Assembly (NCBI RefSeq): GCF_900105905.1
Contig: NZ_FNSV01000005.1
Span: 5,456,001 to 5,520,000, forward strand
DNA: 64,000 nt
Direction: 5' to 3'
Origin: Rhodococcus koreensis
GTDB lineage: Bacteria; Actinomycetota; Actinomycetes; Mycobacteriales; Mycobacteriaceae
Below, piece after piece: positions 35,060 through 43,443 of the stretch. Position 1 is the first letter of the stretch. Each line of letters opens with the position of its first letter. A program made the translations under genes and the position numbers. Under the pieces are notes generated by a model. The model was not told the origin of the DNA. It saw only the letters and a list, made by a program, of their open reading frames with translations, and made no database searches.

Positions 35060-36291
35060 GCGACGCCCGCGAGGCGGTCACCCGGGCCCACCACGAGGAG
35101 TGGGCCCGGGTAGTCGCCGCACTGACCAGGCGTTTCGGTGACCTCGACATCGCCGAGGACGCGGCCGCCGAGGCGTTCGCGACCGCCGTCGAGCGATGGC
35201 CGGCTGACGGCGTGCCCCCCAACCCCGGAGCCTGGCTCACCACCACCGCCAACCACAAGGCGATCGACCGGATCCGGCGCGAGAACAAGCGCGACGACAA
35301 GCACAAGGAGGCTCAGGTGGTGCTTGACGATGACCCGCCCGAGCCGCTCGGCGCCATCGACGACGACCGGCTCCGGCTGATCTTCACCTGCTGCCACCCG
35401 GCGCTGGCGATGGAAACCCGCGCGGCGCTGACGTTACGCATGGTCGGCGGTCTGACCGTGCCCGAAATCTCCCGCGCGTTCCTGGTAACCGAGAGTGCGA
35501 TGGGGCGGCGGATCACCCGCGCGAAGGACAAGATCAAGGCGGCGCGTATCCCCTATCGAGTGCCGTCCGCCGACGATCTCCCCGCACGGGTGTCCGGTGT
35601 CCTCGCTGTGCTGTTCCTCGTGTTCAACGAGGGCTACCTGACCACCGGCGCCGACGCCGATCCGGTACGTGACGACCTGACCGCCGAGGCGATCCGGCTC
35701 ACCCGCCTGATCCGGGACCTGCTCCCCGACGATGGGGAGGTGGCCGGATTGCTGGCGCTGATGCTGCTCACCGAGGCCCGCCGCACCGCCCGGGTGTCGG
35801 CGAGCGGCGAACTGGTCGCTCTCGACGAGCAGGACCGCGGGGCCTGGGACGCGGCACTGATCGCCGAGGGGCACCGGCTGGTGCGCGAGCGCCTGGCCGC
35901 TGCCGCCGCCGGGGTGGCTCCGGGTCGCTACCAGATCCTCGCCGCGATCAACGCCGTCCACACCTCCGCCCGCGACATGCGCGACACCGACTGGTCGCAG
36001 ATCCTCGCCCTCTACGACCAACTGGCCCGCATCGACCCCTCGCCGATCATCGCACTCAACCGGGCCGTCGCCGTCGCCGAATTCGAGGGCCCGGAGGTGG
36101 CACTGGCAACCGTCGACCGTCTCGAGGACAAGTTGGCCGGCTATCACGCCTACCACGCCACCCGCGCCGACCTGCTACGCCGATTGGGTCGTAGTGAGCA
36201 GTCGCGCGCCGCCTACGACAAAGCCATCGATCTGGCCGGCAACACCGCCGAGACTGCCTACCTGACACGACGCCGCGACCAACTGCGGTAG
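35056..36291 (+). CDS. ECF42-type sigma factor with C-terminal TPR extension
   Basis: 411 residues if started at CTG 35056, whose last bases overlap the DGPF stop (CTGA). No ATG, GTG or TTG lies between that point and the conserved N-terminus (REAVTRAHHEEWARVVAAL). Sigma2 (GDLDIAEDAAAEAFATAVER), sigma4 (LTLRMVGGLTVPEISRAFLV, then RRITRAKDKI), then a ~220-residue helical extension with TPR-like repeats (ALNRAVAVAEFEGPEVAL, RRLGRSEQSRAAYDKAIDLA). No anti-sigma gene is present; ECF42 members are thought to be controlled by their extension. Likely target: the DHFR/DGPF genes themselves. Confidence 0.88.
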   Translation: MSDAREAVTRAHHEEWARVVAALTRRFGDLDIAEDAAAEAFATAVERWPADGVPPNPGAWLTTTANHKAIDRIRRENKRDDKHKEAQVVLDDDPPEPLGAIDDDRLRLIFTCCHPALAMETRAALTLRMVGGLTVPEISRAFLVTESAMGRRITRAKDKIKAARIPYRVPSADDLPARVSGVLAVLFLVFNEGYLTTGADADPVRDDLTAEAIRLTRLIRDLLPDDGEVAGLLALMLLTEARRTARVSASGELVALDEQDRGAWDAALIAEGHRLVRERLAAAAAGVAPGRYQILAAINAVHTSARDMRDTDWSQILALYDQLARIDPSPIIALNRAVAVAEFEGPEVALATVDRLEDKLAGYHAYHATRADLLRRLGRSEQSRAAYDKAIDLAGNTAETAYLTRRRDQLR

Positions 36292-36400
36292 CGCCCACCG
36301 ATCCCGGCCCGCCACATACGGCCGACGCGGTGCCCGTGAAGATTCCGAACACTTGCTCCTACCCGACATCAACCGGGCATGCAGAAGCCACGAGCGCGGT

Positions 36401-36727
36401 TCACAGTTGCGCCAGCATGGGGAAGAGGGCAATCGCGGAGACGGTGATGCCCGCTGCCCCGGCGACGACGCCCAACAGGGCCCGCAACGACGCTGCCTCG
36501 TCGTCGACATCCGCGGACCGCGACGTTGCGACGGCGCCGCAGACGACCGCGGCTATTCCCAAGATGAAGCCGAGACCGACCACCCAGAACGACGCAACGG
36601 ACACAGCCCCCAAGGCGATCGAGACGGCAGGCAACCGCGAACCGTGCTGTTTCCCTGTCTCGTCGGTGTCGACGGAGGAAGACATGCAGTTGTCGGCACG
36701 GGGGCTGTGGGGGACGGCGGCGGTCAT
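36401..36727 (-). CDS. Small DUF4190-like membrane protein
   Basis: 108 residues; start chosen for the strong AAGGAGG 5 bp upstream on the minus strand. Polar N-terminus (~30 residues) then two hydrophobic segments: SIALGAVSVASFWVVGLGF running into ILGIAAVVCGAVATS, and LLGVVAGAAGITVSAIALFP. The pattern matches DUF4190-type actinobacterial membrane proteins. A CIRCE-like element lies 70 bp upstream, suggesting heat-shock (HrcA) control, which is unusual for such a gene. Confidence 0.7.
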   Translation of the reverse strand: MTAAVPHSPRADNCMSSSVDTDETGKQHGSRLPAVSIALGAVSVASFWVVGLGFILGIAAVVCGAVATSRSADVDDEAASLRALLGVVAGAAGITVSAIALFPMLAQL

Positions 36728-36796
36728 GATCCTCCTTCGTACGGATGGCGCATCGGGTCGGCGGGCTCGGTTTGTGACGTAGACCCCACCAAGAAA

Positions 36797-36823
36797 TTAG
36801 CACTCATGCCGCGTGAGTGCTAG
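36797..36823. promoter_or_regulatory. CIRCE-like heat-shock operator (HrcA site)
   Basis: TTAGCACTC at 36797-36805, nine spacer bases, GAGTGCTAG at 36815-36823: 17 of 18 arm bases agree with the CIRCE consensus TTAGCACTC-N9-GAGTGCTAA. It lies 70 bp upstream of the DUF4190-like gene (minus strand) and 41 bp past the SDR stop. On the plus strand the dyad is followed by CTCTTTTT, so it could alternatively act as a terminator, but no plus-strand gene ends nearby. Confidence 0.7.
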
Positions 36824-36863
36824 CTCTTTTTGCTAAGTAACTTGCCTCGGTACTTTGTCGGTC

Positions 36864-37715
36864 TCACATGTGGTGTGCGAGATCCGGTCCGTCGACGAAG
36901 ATGTCGACCGTCAGTGGTTGCTCACCGCCGTATTTCGCGAAGTCAGATACCCCGGCCTCTGCGAGGACCTCGACGTCGAGGAGGGTTCTACCGTTGTCGG
37001 TGCCGGCGGGGCGGCTGAGGAGTTCGATTGCCGCGTCGGCCATGATCTCGGGTGACCGAGAGTGGTGCAGGCCGTCCCGGCCGCCGAGCAGGTTGCCGAC
37101 TGCCGCGGTGGCGATCGTGGTCTGCGGCCACAGACAGTTGCAGGATAGGTTCGTGTTCCGGTACTCGGCTGCAATACCCAACGCTGCCAACGTCATTCCG
37201 TACTTGGCGAGCATGTAGCCCGGGTGCGCGCCCAGCCACTGCTGTGACAGATTCAGGGGAGGCGACAATGTCATCACGTGCGGGTTGGCGGACTTCTGAA
37301 GGTAGGGCAGGCAGGCTCGAGTCAAGGCGAAAGTGCCGCGAACGTTGACTTGCTGCATCAGATCGAATCGTTTGAGTGTGAGGTCTTCGGTCGGTGACAG
37401 GTCGAGCACGCTCGCATTGTTGATCACGATGTCGATGCCGCCGAAGCGGTCGACGGCGAGATCGACGGCCGCCGCGATGTCGTCGTCATTGCGGACGTCT
37501 CCCACCACGGGAAGGGCGTGTCCGCCGAGTTCGGTCAACTCGCTGACCGCGGTATGGATGGTTCCCGGTAGCCGGGGGTCGGGAGTGCCGGACTTGGCCA
37601 GCAGGACGACGTTCCCGCCCCGGCGTGCGATTGCGCGCGCAATCGCAAGACCGATGCCGCGGCTCCCTCCGGACATGACTGTGGTTCTTCCTCGGAAATT
37701 GCTGGGGTCGTTCAA
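36864..37715 (-). CDS. Short-chain dehydrogenase/reductase (HSDL2-like)
   Basis: 283 residues. Rossmann motif MSGGSRGIGLAIARA at residues 14-28, NNAS at about 100, active-site Tyr-x3-Lys in PGYMLAKYGMT. Usual Ser of the triad falls in a modified MTLSPPLNLS strand, as in HSDL2-type SDRs acting on fatty or terpenoid alcohols and aldehydes. Divergent from a PucR regulator across 261 bp containing a perfect 10+10 palindrome, so its expression is probably controlled by that regulator. Confidence 0.88.
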   Translation of the reverse strand: MNDPSNFRGRTTVMSGGSRGIGLAIARAIARRGGNVVLLAKSGTPDPRLPGTIHTAVSELTELGGHALPVVGDVRNDDDIAAAVDLAVDRFGGIDIVINNASVLDLSPTEDLTLKRFDLMQQVNVRGTFALTRACLPYLQKSANPHVMTLSPPLNLSQQWLGAHPGYMLAKYGMTLAALGIAAEYRNTNLSCNCLWPQTTIATAAVGNLLGGRDGLHHSRSPEIMADAAIELLSRPAGTDNGRTLLDVEVLAEAGVSDFAKYGGEQPLTVDIFVDGPDLAHHM

Positions 37716-37828
37716 GGTTGATTCCTTCGTCTGTGGCGGCCCGTGCGGAGTGGCGGCTGACCGAACGACTCCACGATAGGGAGCATTCGAGACCGTGGCG
37801 ACGTCCTGGAGAAATCAAGAATGCTCGC

Positions 37829-37853
37829 CTATTTGTCCGGTAAGGACAAATAG
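37829..37853. promoter_or_regulatory. Perfect 10-bp inverted repeat between SDR and PucR genes
   Basis: CTATTTGTCC (37829-37838), spacer GGTAA, GGACAAATAG (37844-37853). AT-rich for this genome and placed 114 bp from the SDR start and 124 bp from the PucR start. Its perfection and position make it the likely operator for the divergent pair, and PucR the likely ligand-responsive binder. Confidence 0.7.
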
Positions 37854-37976
37854 CGCGACAGTCGGGTGTCGAGGAAATTGGGTTCGCTGATTCGCAAATA
37901 TCCAGGTAGGGAACGCCTGAGGTGATGGTTGGGGGATTCGTCGTCCATTGGCACCGAAGACCGATATTGTCTTCGC

Positions 37977-39239
37977 ATGGCATCGAACGAGGAACGAGCC
38001 GCATTGCTTGTTGCCAGAATCGCGCGTTCGCTCAACGAGCGGCTGGTGTCGCTGACGGCGGACATCACCAGCGTGCTCTACGCGGAGATCCCGGATCTGC
38101 GGGCGGACCGCCAATTGTTCGATCTGCTGGGGGCGAGCGTGGAGGGCAACCTCGACACGATCTTCCATACCTTGCAGCACAACATCGCTCCCGAGGATCT
38201 GGACGCACCGGCCGCCGCCTTGGAGTATGCGAGAAGGCTCGCCCAGCATGGCGTTCCCGTCAACGCACTGGTTCGCGCATATCGGTTGGGGCAAACCAAT
38301 CTGCTCGGGCTGGTTTTCGACGAGTTGCGTGCAGCTTCGGTGCAGCCGGAACTCAGCATGCCGGTGCTCGAACGCATCATCACGGTCATGTCTGTCTACA
38401 TCGACAGGGTGTCACAGCAGGTGGTGACCGTGTACGAGCGCGAAAGGGAACGGTGGCTCGCTCATCGGAGCAGTGTCCGCGCCGTGCGTGTTCAGGAGAT
38501 TCTGGCGGGCAACGCACTTCCTGATGCAGGGGCCGCCCTGGGTTATGTTCTGCAGCAGAGTCACTTGGCCGCGATCGTCTGGAGCTCCGACTCCGATGCG
38601 TCCGACATGCTGTCCCGAATCGAATCTGCGGCACACGATTTCGCGAGCCATGTGGGCGCGGTAGCCGACCCGCTGTTCGTGGCCGCAGACCGGGTGACCG
38701 GCTGGGTGTGGGTTCCGCTCGGCTCACGGGCACGTCCCGAGCGGGCGCAGGAAGATATGTGCGACTTCCTCGAGCGGAGGCATCCCGGACTGGTCGTGGC
38801 GCTCGGTGCCGCGGCCGCGGGAATCGACGGTTTCCGGCAGTCCCACGGTCAAGCGCAACGTGCGCGAGCCGTGGCCATTGCGGCGGGGCGGAGCGCACCG
38901 GTCGTGACCGCATACGACGAACCCGGAGTATCGACGGTTGCCCTGTTGATCGAGGACTTGGTGGCCACCCGCGCCTGGGTGCGCGGCGTTCTGCGCGGAC
39001 TCGCTGCCGACAACGAGAATTCGGCCAGGTTGCGCGAGACCGTGCGGGTCTATCTCGCCCACAACCTGAGCAACGTCGCTGCCGGAAAAGAGCTTGATCT
39101 CCACCACAACTCGGTGAAGTACCGAGTGAAACGGGCAGCCGAAGTGCGGGGTAAGGACTTCACCGGAGATCGGCTGGACGTCGAACTCGCACTGCTCGTG
39201 TGCCAATGGCTGGGACCCGCGGTCCTGATCCCGGACTAG
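37977..39239 (+). CDS. PucR-family transcriptional regulator
   Basis: 420 residues from ATG 37977. The N-terminal ~180 residues are helical (RsbT/GGDEF-like sensory region: ALEYARRLAQHGVPVNALVR). The middle contains the CdaR GGDEF-like fold, and the C-terminus has the PucR HTH (RETVRVYLAHNLSNVAAGKE, then DLHHNSVKYRVKRAAEVRG). Related proteins activate catabolic alcohol or aldehyde dehydrogenase genes. Divergent from the SDR with the palindrome between them. Confidence 0.88.
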   Translation: MASNEERAALLVARIARSLNERLVSLTADITSVLYAEIPDLRADRQLFDLLGASVEGNLDTIFHTLQHNIAPEDLDAPAAALEYARRLAQHGVPVNALVRAYRLGQTNLLGLVFDELRAASVQPELSMPVLERIITVMSVYIDRVSQQVVTVYERERERWLAHRSSVRAVRVQEILAGNALPDAGAALGYVLQQSHLAAIVWSSDSDASDMLSRIESAAHDFASHVGAVADPLFVAADRVTGWVWVPLGSRARPERAQEDMCDFLERRHPGLVVALGAAAAGIDGFRQSHGQAQRARAVAIAAGRSAPVVTAYDEPGVSTVALLIEDLVATRAWVRGVLRGLAADNENSARLRETVRVYLAHNLSNVAAGKELDLHHNSVKYRVKRAAEVRGKDFTGDRLDVELALLVCQWLGPAVLIPD

Positions 39240-39263
39240 GTCACCGCCACCGCGGTGGGTGAC
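39240..39263 (+). terminator. Weak hairpin after PucR gene
   Basis: GTCACC (39240-39245) pairs with GGTGAC (39258-39263), with a further CAC/GTG stem inside and a two-base bulge. It starts one base past the stop codon but lacks a T-run. Possible terminator. Confidence 0.35.
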
Positions 39264-39344
39264 GCAAGTCTTGACACAGCGTCAGCCGCGACGTTTGACT
39301 GGTCATAGGTTATCTCGCCGGATGGTGCTCTGGGAGGTTGACGT

Positions 39345-40238
39345 ATGCGCGGCACAGGTTTGGCGGGACATCGACGCGGAGCAACCCCCCACCGCAGGAT
39401 GTTCTCGGTACTGGCACTGGTGGGCGTGTGCCTTCTCTCCCTGGCAACTGCCGGGACGGCCGGCGGTGAACCGGCTGTCGGCACCGGGTTCGCGATCCCC
39501 TTCTCCGGGGACCCCGGCTACGAGGGTCTGGCGCCGACGCAGGTGACGAGCCCGGGTCAGCTCAACGCGCCGCTCGGTCAGCAGGTGGCGGACGAGATCG
39601 CCAGGCAGATCGGGCTCGACCGGTCCGACGCGCTGTCCGAGCAGCAGTATCGCGACCTCATCACCGGCGGCGGAGTCGGCGGCAGCAGCGACGCCGCCGA
39701 GGTGATCGATGCGTGCGCCCGGATCCTCACCAACACGAACGGCCGTCCCCTCTATTCCGACGTCGACGGCCGCAACACGCCGTCGGTTCTGGCCAGCTAC
39801 GGGCTCTACGTGAACCCGAGCGGACTGCTGGAAAGTCCGGCCAACGCCGACGCGCCGACGAGGCAGGTGAACTCGTTGATCTCTCCCGGCGGTTTCGTGG
39901 GCACCTGGTTGAGGAACAACGGTGCGACCCACACCCTGATAGCGCTGTACGAGTCGGCGTACACGGTGCAAGCGGCCTTTGGCTTTGCAGCGCAACAGAT
40001 GTCGGGCGAAGCTCAACTGGTGACGAACACCAAGGGCGGTGTGAGCGCGGAGGTCGGCATGTCGATGGCGCCGCCGCTGTGGATTGTGAACTTCGCACTG
40101 CTCTACGTGCTGCAGCCGTCCCTGGCGGCCGCGATGCCCGCCTACTGGGCTCCAATTCCTGCGGCGGTTGCCGACGCCGTACGGTCGAGCCCCACCGGCC
40201 AGGTTCCTTTCAGTGACTATGCGTCCTACTTTCAGTGA
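39345..40238 (+). CDS. Secreted protein of unknown function
   Basis: 297 residues. Sec-type signal peptide: basic RHRRGATPHRR-like n-region, hydrophobic MFSVLALVGVCLLSLATAG, cleavage near AGG-EP around residue 40. The mature protein is rich in Gly, Ser, Ala and Asn with no recognised domain; one Cys is present (IDACARIL). A C-terminal hydrophobic stretch (LWIVNFALLYVLQPSLAA) could be membrane-associated. Such proteins are common among mycolic-acid actinomycetes. No operon partner is evident. Confidence 0.7.
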   Translation: MRGTGLAGHRRGATPHRRMFSVLALVGVCLLSLATAGTAGGEPAVGTGFAIPFSGDPGYEGLAPTQVTSPGQLNAPLGQQVADEIARQIGLDRSDALSEQQYRDLITGGGVGGSSDAAEVIDACARILTNTNGRPLYSDVDGRNTPSVLASYGLYVNPSGLLESPANADAPTRQVNSLISPGGFVGTWLRNNGATHTLIALYESAYTVQAAFGFAAQQMSGEAQLVTNTKGGVSAEVGMSMAPPLWIVNFALLYVLQPSLAAAMPAYWAPIPAAVADAVRSSPTGQVPFSDYASYFQ

Positions 40239-40345
40239 TCCGATTTCGGGTTCGACCCACTGCCGCCTCGATCGCGTCGCTGCGAATCCGGATTCTGCGG
40301 AGGTACCTTGGTCGGAGGCGCGCGTGAGATGAAAGTGACGGCTCC

Positions 40346-42667
40346 ATGGCTCCCGGTGACAGGACGAATGCGGGAAATCTTCCCCATGAGCTGACGAGTT
40401 TCGTCGGCCGTCGCCGTGAGGTCGTCGAGGTTCGCAGTCTGCTGTCGGTGTCGAGGCTCGTGACGTTGACCGGTATCGGGGGTGTCGGGAAGACCAGGCT
40501 CGCGTTGCGGGTCGCCGCCGATTCTGCTCGTGCGTTCGAGGACGGCGTGTGGTTGGTCGAGTTGGGGGAGGTGTACGAGCCGGGTGCGGTCGTCGACGCG
40601 GCGCTGTCGGCGTTGGGGCTGCGCGAGGGCGCGGGCGTCGCACCCGAGGCATTGCTCGTCGAGTATCTCGAGCCCCGGAAGTTACTGCTCGTCCTGGACA
40701 ACTGTGAGCATCTCGTCGAACCGGCCGCCGACCTGGCCCGTCCTCTTCTGCGCGCCTGCCCGGAGCTTCGGGTTCTCGCGACCAGCCGGGAACCTCTCGG
40801 CATCGGGGGAGAAGCGGTGTTCCGGGTGCCGCCGCTGACCATGCCGGACCCCAACCGCCAGACCCAGGCCGCCGGGGAGTTCGACCACTACGAGTCGATG
40901 AGTCTGTTCGCCGAGCGCGCGGCGATGGCGGTCCCGGGCTTCGCCATCACCGAGAACAATCAGGACGTGGTGGCGCGGATCTGCCGTCGACTGGACGGCC
41001 TGCCGCTCGCGATCGAGCTGGCGGCGGTCCGGCTGCGGGCGATGTCGGAGGATCAGATCCTGCGACGGTTGACGGACCGCTTCGGCCTGCTGACCACGGG
41101 CAGCCGTGGCGCGCCGGTCCGGCAGCAGACCCTGGCCTGGTGTATCGACTGGAGCCACGAGTTGTGCTCGCCCGCCGAGCGGGAGTTGTGGGGCCGGCTG
41201 GCGGTCTTCTTCGGCAGCTTCGCGCTCGACGCGGTCGAAGGCATCTGCGCCCACACCTCGGCGGCGGACCAGGTGGTGGATGTGGTCGGGTCGTTGATCG
41301 ACAAGTCGATTCTGATCCGGGAAGAGGCCGGGGGAACGGTGCGGTACCGGCTGCTCGAGACGCTGCGTGATTACGGTACGGAACGGTTGCAGGAGACCGG
41401 GGAGTTCGCATCGCTGTTGCGACGGCACCGGGACTGGTACGAACACCTGGTGCTGCGGGCGGAGTCGGAATGGATCAGCTCGCGGCAGGTGGGCTGGCTG
41501 GTGCGTCTGGACGCGGAACTGCCCAATATTCGTGCGGCGCTGCAGTTCTGCCTGACCGGTCCGACCGAGGCGGGGGCGGGGCTGCGCATGGCGGCGGCGT
41601 TGTACCCGTACTGGCGGGTGCGCGGCCGGTTGCGGGAGGGCATGCGGTGGCTCGCGCAGCTTCTGGCCGTTCAGGGCGGCACGGCCGACGTGGAGCGGAT
41701 CAAGGCGTTGTACGTGCTCAGTGTGCTGTCCGGGCTCAACGGCGACCCGGATGCGTCGGCGCTGTATGCCGAGCGTGGAGCCGCGATGGCGGCGCAGCTC
41801 GGTGATCGTCTCGGCGGGGCGCTGATGGCCGATGCCGCCGGTTGGCATGCGCTGTTCACCGGCGAGTCCGCGGCAGCGTGCGAGTATTTCGAATCCTCGC
41901 TCCCCGTGTTCCGGGAGCACGGCAACCCGCTGTATCTGATGTGGTCGCTGCTCGGGCTCGCGCTCGCTTGTGACGCGGCCGGAGACCGTGCAAGGAGTGA
42001 GGAGTGTCAGCGGGAGATTCTGGCGGTCACCGAGTCGCGGGGCGAATCGGTGTACCGGGGCTGGTCGTTGTGGGGTGCGGCGATGGGGGCGTGGCGGCGG
42101 GGCGAGGGTTCCCGTGCGAAGGATCTGGTGACGCGGGGGTTGCAGCTCGCGCGGTTGGTGGACGACCGCATCAGTGCGATGGGGTGTCTGGAGCTCCTGT
42201 CGTGGATTGCGGTGGACGACGGGGCGCCGCGGCGCGCGGCCAGGTTGATGGGTGCCACCGAGGCCCTTGCCCGCACGGTGGGGAGGCAGAGCACGATTTT
42301 CCCGAACGCACACGTCGAGCACGCCCGGTTCGAGCAGGAGGCCCGGCAGGCGATCGGTGACCGCGGATTCGAGACGGAGTTCCGGCAGGGCCTCGGAACG
42401 CGGTTCGACGACGCCGCGGCGTTTGCCCTCGAGGAGACGGGACCTTCCGACAGCTCGGCCGAGCCGGGGGCGACGAGTCTCACGCGACGCGAACAACAGG
42501 TCGCCGAACTCGTCGCCGAGGGCCTGACGAACAAGGCGATCGCGGCCAGGCTGGTCATCTCGCAACGCACCGCGCAGGGGCATGTGGAACACATCCTGTC
42601 CAAACTGGGCTTCAACTCCCGTGCGCAGATCGCGGCGTGGAGCATCGAGCAGAAGCGCGGCGAGTAA
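40346..42667 (+). CDS. Large NB-ARC/AAA ATPase LuxR-family regulator
   Basis: 773 residues. Walker A GIGGVGKT at 43-50, Walker B-like LLLVLDNCEHLVEP, sensor motif VLATSREPLGI; then a winged-helix region, a TPR-like helical middle (residues 400-690), and a C-terminal LuxR HTH (LTRREQQVAELVAEGLTNKA, then HVEHILSKLGFNSRAQ). These STAND-type regulators sense a ligand and hydrolyse ATP to activate transcription. No obvious target operon; it precedes a LexA-like gene by about 100 bp. Confidence 0.88.
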   Translation: MAPGDRTNAGNLPHELTSFVGRRREVVEVRSLLSVSRLVTLTGIGGVGKTRLALRVAADSARAFEDGVWLVELGEVYEPGAVVDAALSALGLREGAGVAPEALLVEYLEPRKLLLVLDNCEHLVEPAADLARPLLRACPELRVLATSREPLGIGGEAVFRVPPLTMPDPNRQTQAAGEFDHYESMSLFAERAAMAVPGFAITENNQDVVARICRRLDGLPLAIELAAVRLRAMSEDQILRRLTDRFGLLTTGSRGAPVRQQTLAWCIDWSHELCSPAERELWGRLAVFFGSFALDAVEGICAHTSAADQVVDVVGSLIDKSILIREEAGGTVRYRLLETLRDYGTERLQETGEFASLLRRHRDWYEHLVLRAESEWISSRQVGWLVRLDAELPNIRAALQFCLTGPTEAGAGLRMAAALYPYWRVRGRLREGMRWLAQLLAVQGGTADVERIKALYVLSVLSGLNGDPDASALYAERGAAMAAQLGDRLGGALMADAAGWHALFTGESAAACEYFESSLPVFREHGNPLYLMWSLLGLALACDAAGDRARSEECQREILAVTESRGESVYRGWSLWGAAMGAWRRGEGSRAKDLVTRGLQLARLVDDRISAMGCLELLSWIAVDDGAPRRAARLMGATEALARTVGRQSTIFPNAHVEHARFEQEARQAIGDRGFETEFRQGLGTRFDDAAAFALEETGPSDSSAEPGATSLTRREQQVAELVAEGLTNKAIAARLVISQRTAQGHVEHILSKLGFNSRAQIAAWSIEQKRGE

Positions 42668-42770
42668 CGCTGATCGCACGCCGGCCCCGGGTGACTGAGC
42701 GCGACAGCGCTCCTGGTCGCCCGCCCACACCCTGCCGAAGGGGTTGTCGTCACCCCCTACGATTCCTCGG

Positions 42771-43433
42771 GTGACCGATTACGACGATCTCGACATGTTC
42801 GGTGGCCTCGACGCCTCCACCCTGCCACCGCGCCAGCAGCGGATTCTGGCCACGATCCGGGACTGGGTGGCGGCACACGGATGCTCGCCGAGCACCCGGC
42901 AGATCGGGGACGCCGTGGGCCTGCGGTCGACGTCGTCGGTGTCCAAGCACCTGAAGAGTCTCGAGGAAAAGGGCTTTCTCCAGCGAGGCTCGGCGATGGC
43001 CCGGCAATTGGACGTGCGCCCGTTCCTGTCCGAGGCGAAGCAGGGACGCTCGTCCGACAACAACGTGACGGTGCCGGTGGTCGGCGACATCGCGGCCGGC
43101 GCGCCGATCCTCGCGGAGGAGCATGCCGACGAGATGCTGACGCTCCCGCGCGAACTCGTCGGCTCCGGCACCGTGTTCGGGCTGCGGGTGCGCGGCGAGT
43201 CGATGATCGACGCCGCGATCTGTGACGGCGACGTCGTCGTGGTGCGCCGCCAGGACGAGGCCCATTCCGGTGAGATCGTCGCCGCGATGATCGACGGCGA
43301 GGCCACGGTGAAGGTGCTCCGGCGCCGCGACGGCCACGTCTTCCTCGAGCCCCGTAACCCTGCCTACACCGTCATCGACGGCGACGACGCGGTCGTCCTG
43401 GGCAAGGTGGTCTCCGTGATGCGGCGGATCTGA
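42771..43433 (+). CDS. LexA-like repressor/autoprotease (paralogue)
   Basis: 220 residues from GTG 42771 (TTG 42744 is the alternative). N-terminal winged HTH (STRQIGDAVGLRSTSSVSKH), short linker, then an S24 latent protease domain: cleavage site Ala109-Gly110 in VGDIAAGAPIL, nucleophile Ser144 in RGESMIDA, Lys181 in EATVKVL. All catalytic parts are intact, so RecA-stimulated self-cleavage is possible. I found no actinobacterial SOS box of GAAC-N4-GTTC type in the 100 bp upstream, so it is perhaps not the main SOS LexA. Convergent with a LuxR gene. Confidence 0.85.
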   Translation: MTDYDDLDMFGGLDASTLPPRQQRILATIRDWVAAHGCSPSTRQIGDAVGLRSTSSVSKHLKSLEEKGFLQRGSAMARQLDVRPFLSEAKQGRSSDNNVTVPVVGDIAAGAPILAEEHADEMLTLPRELVGSGTVFGLRVRGESMIDAAICDGDVVVVRRQDEAHSGEIVAAMIDGEATVKVLRRRDGHVFLEPRNPAYTVIDGDDAVVLGKVVSVMRRI

Positions 43434-43443
43434 GGAAGCCCTC

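Noticed and set aside
40682..42730. 682-residue open frame on the minus strand
   Set aside because: Antisense to the NB-ARC/LuxR regulator; no recognisable domain.
42668..42770. SOS box for the LexA-like gene
   Set aside because: No GAAC-N4-GTTC-type sequence seen; only unrelated GC-rich dyads.
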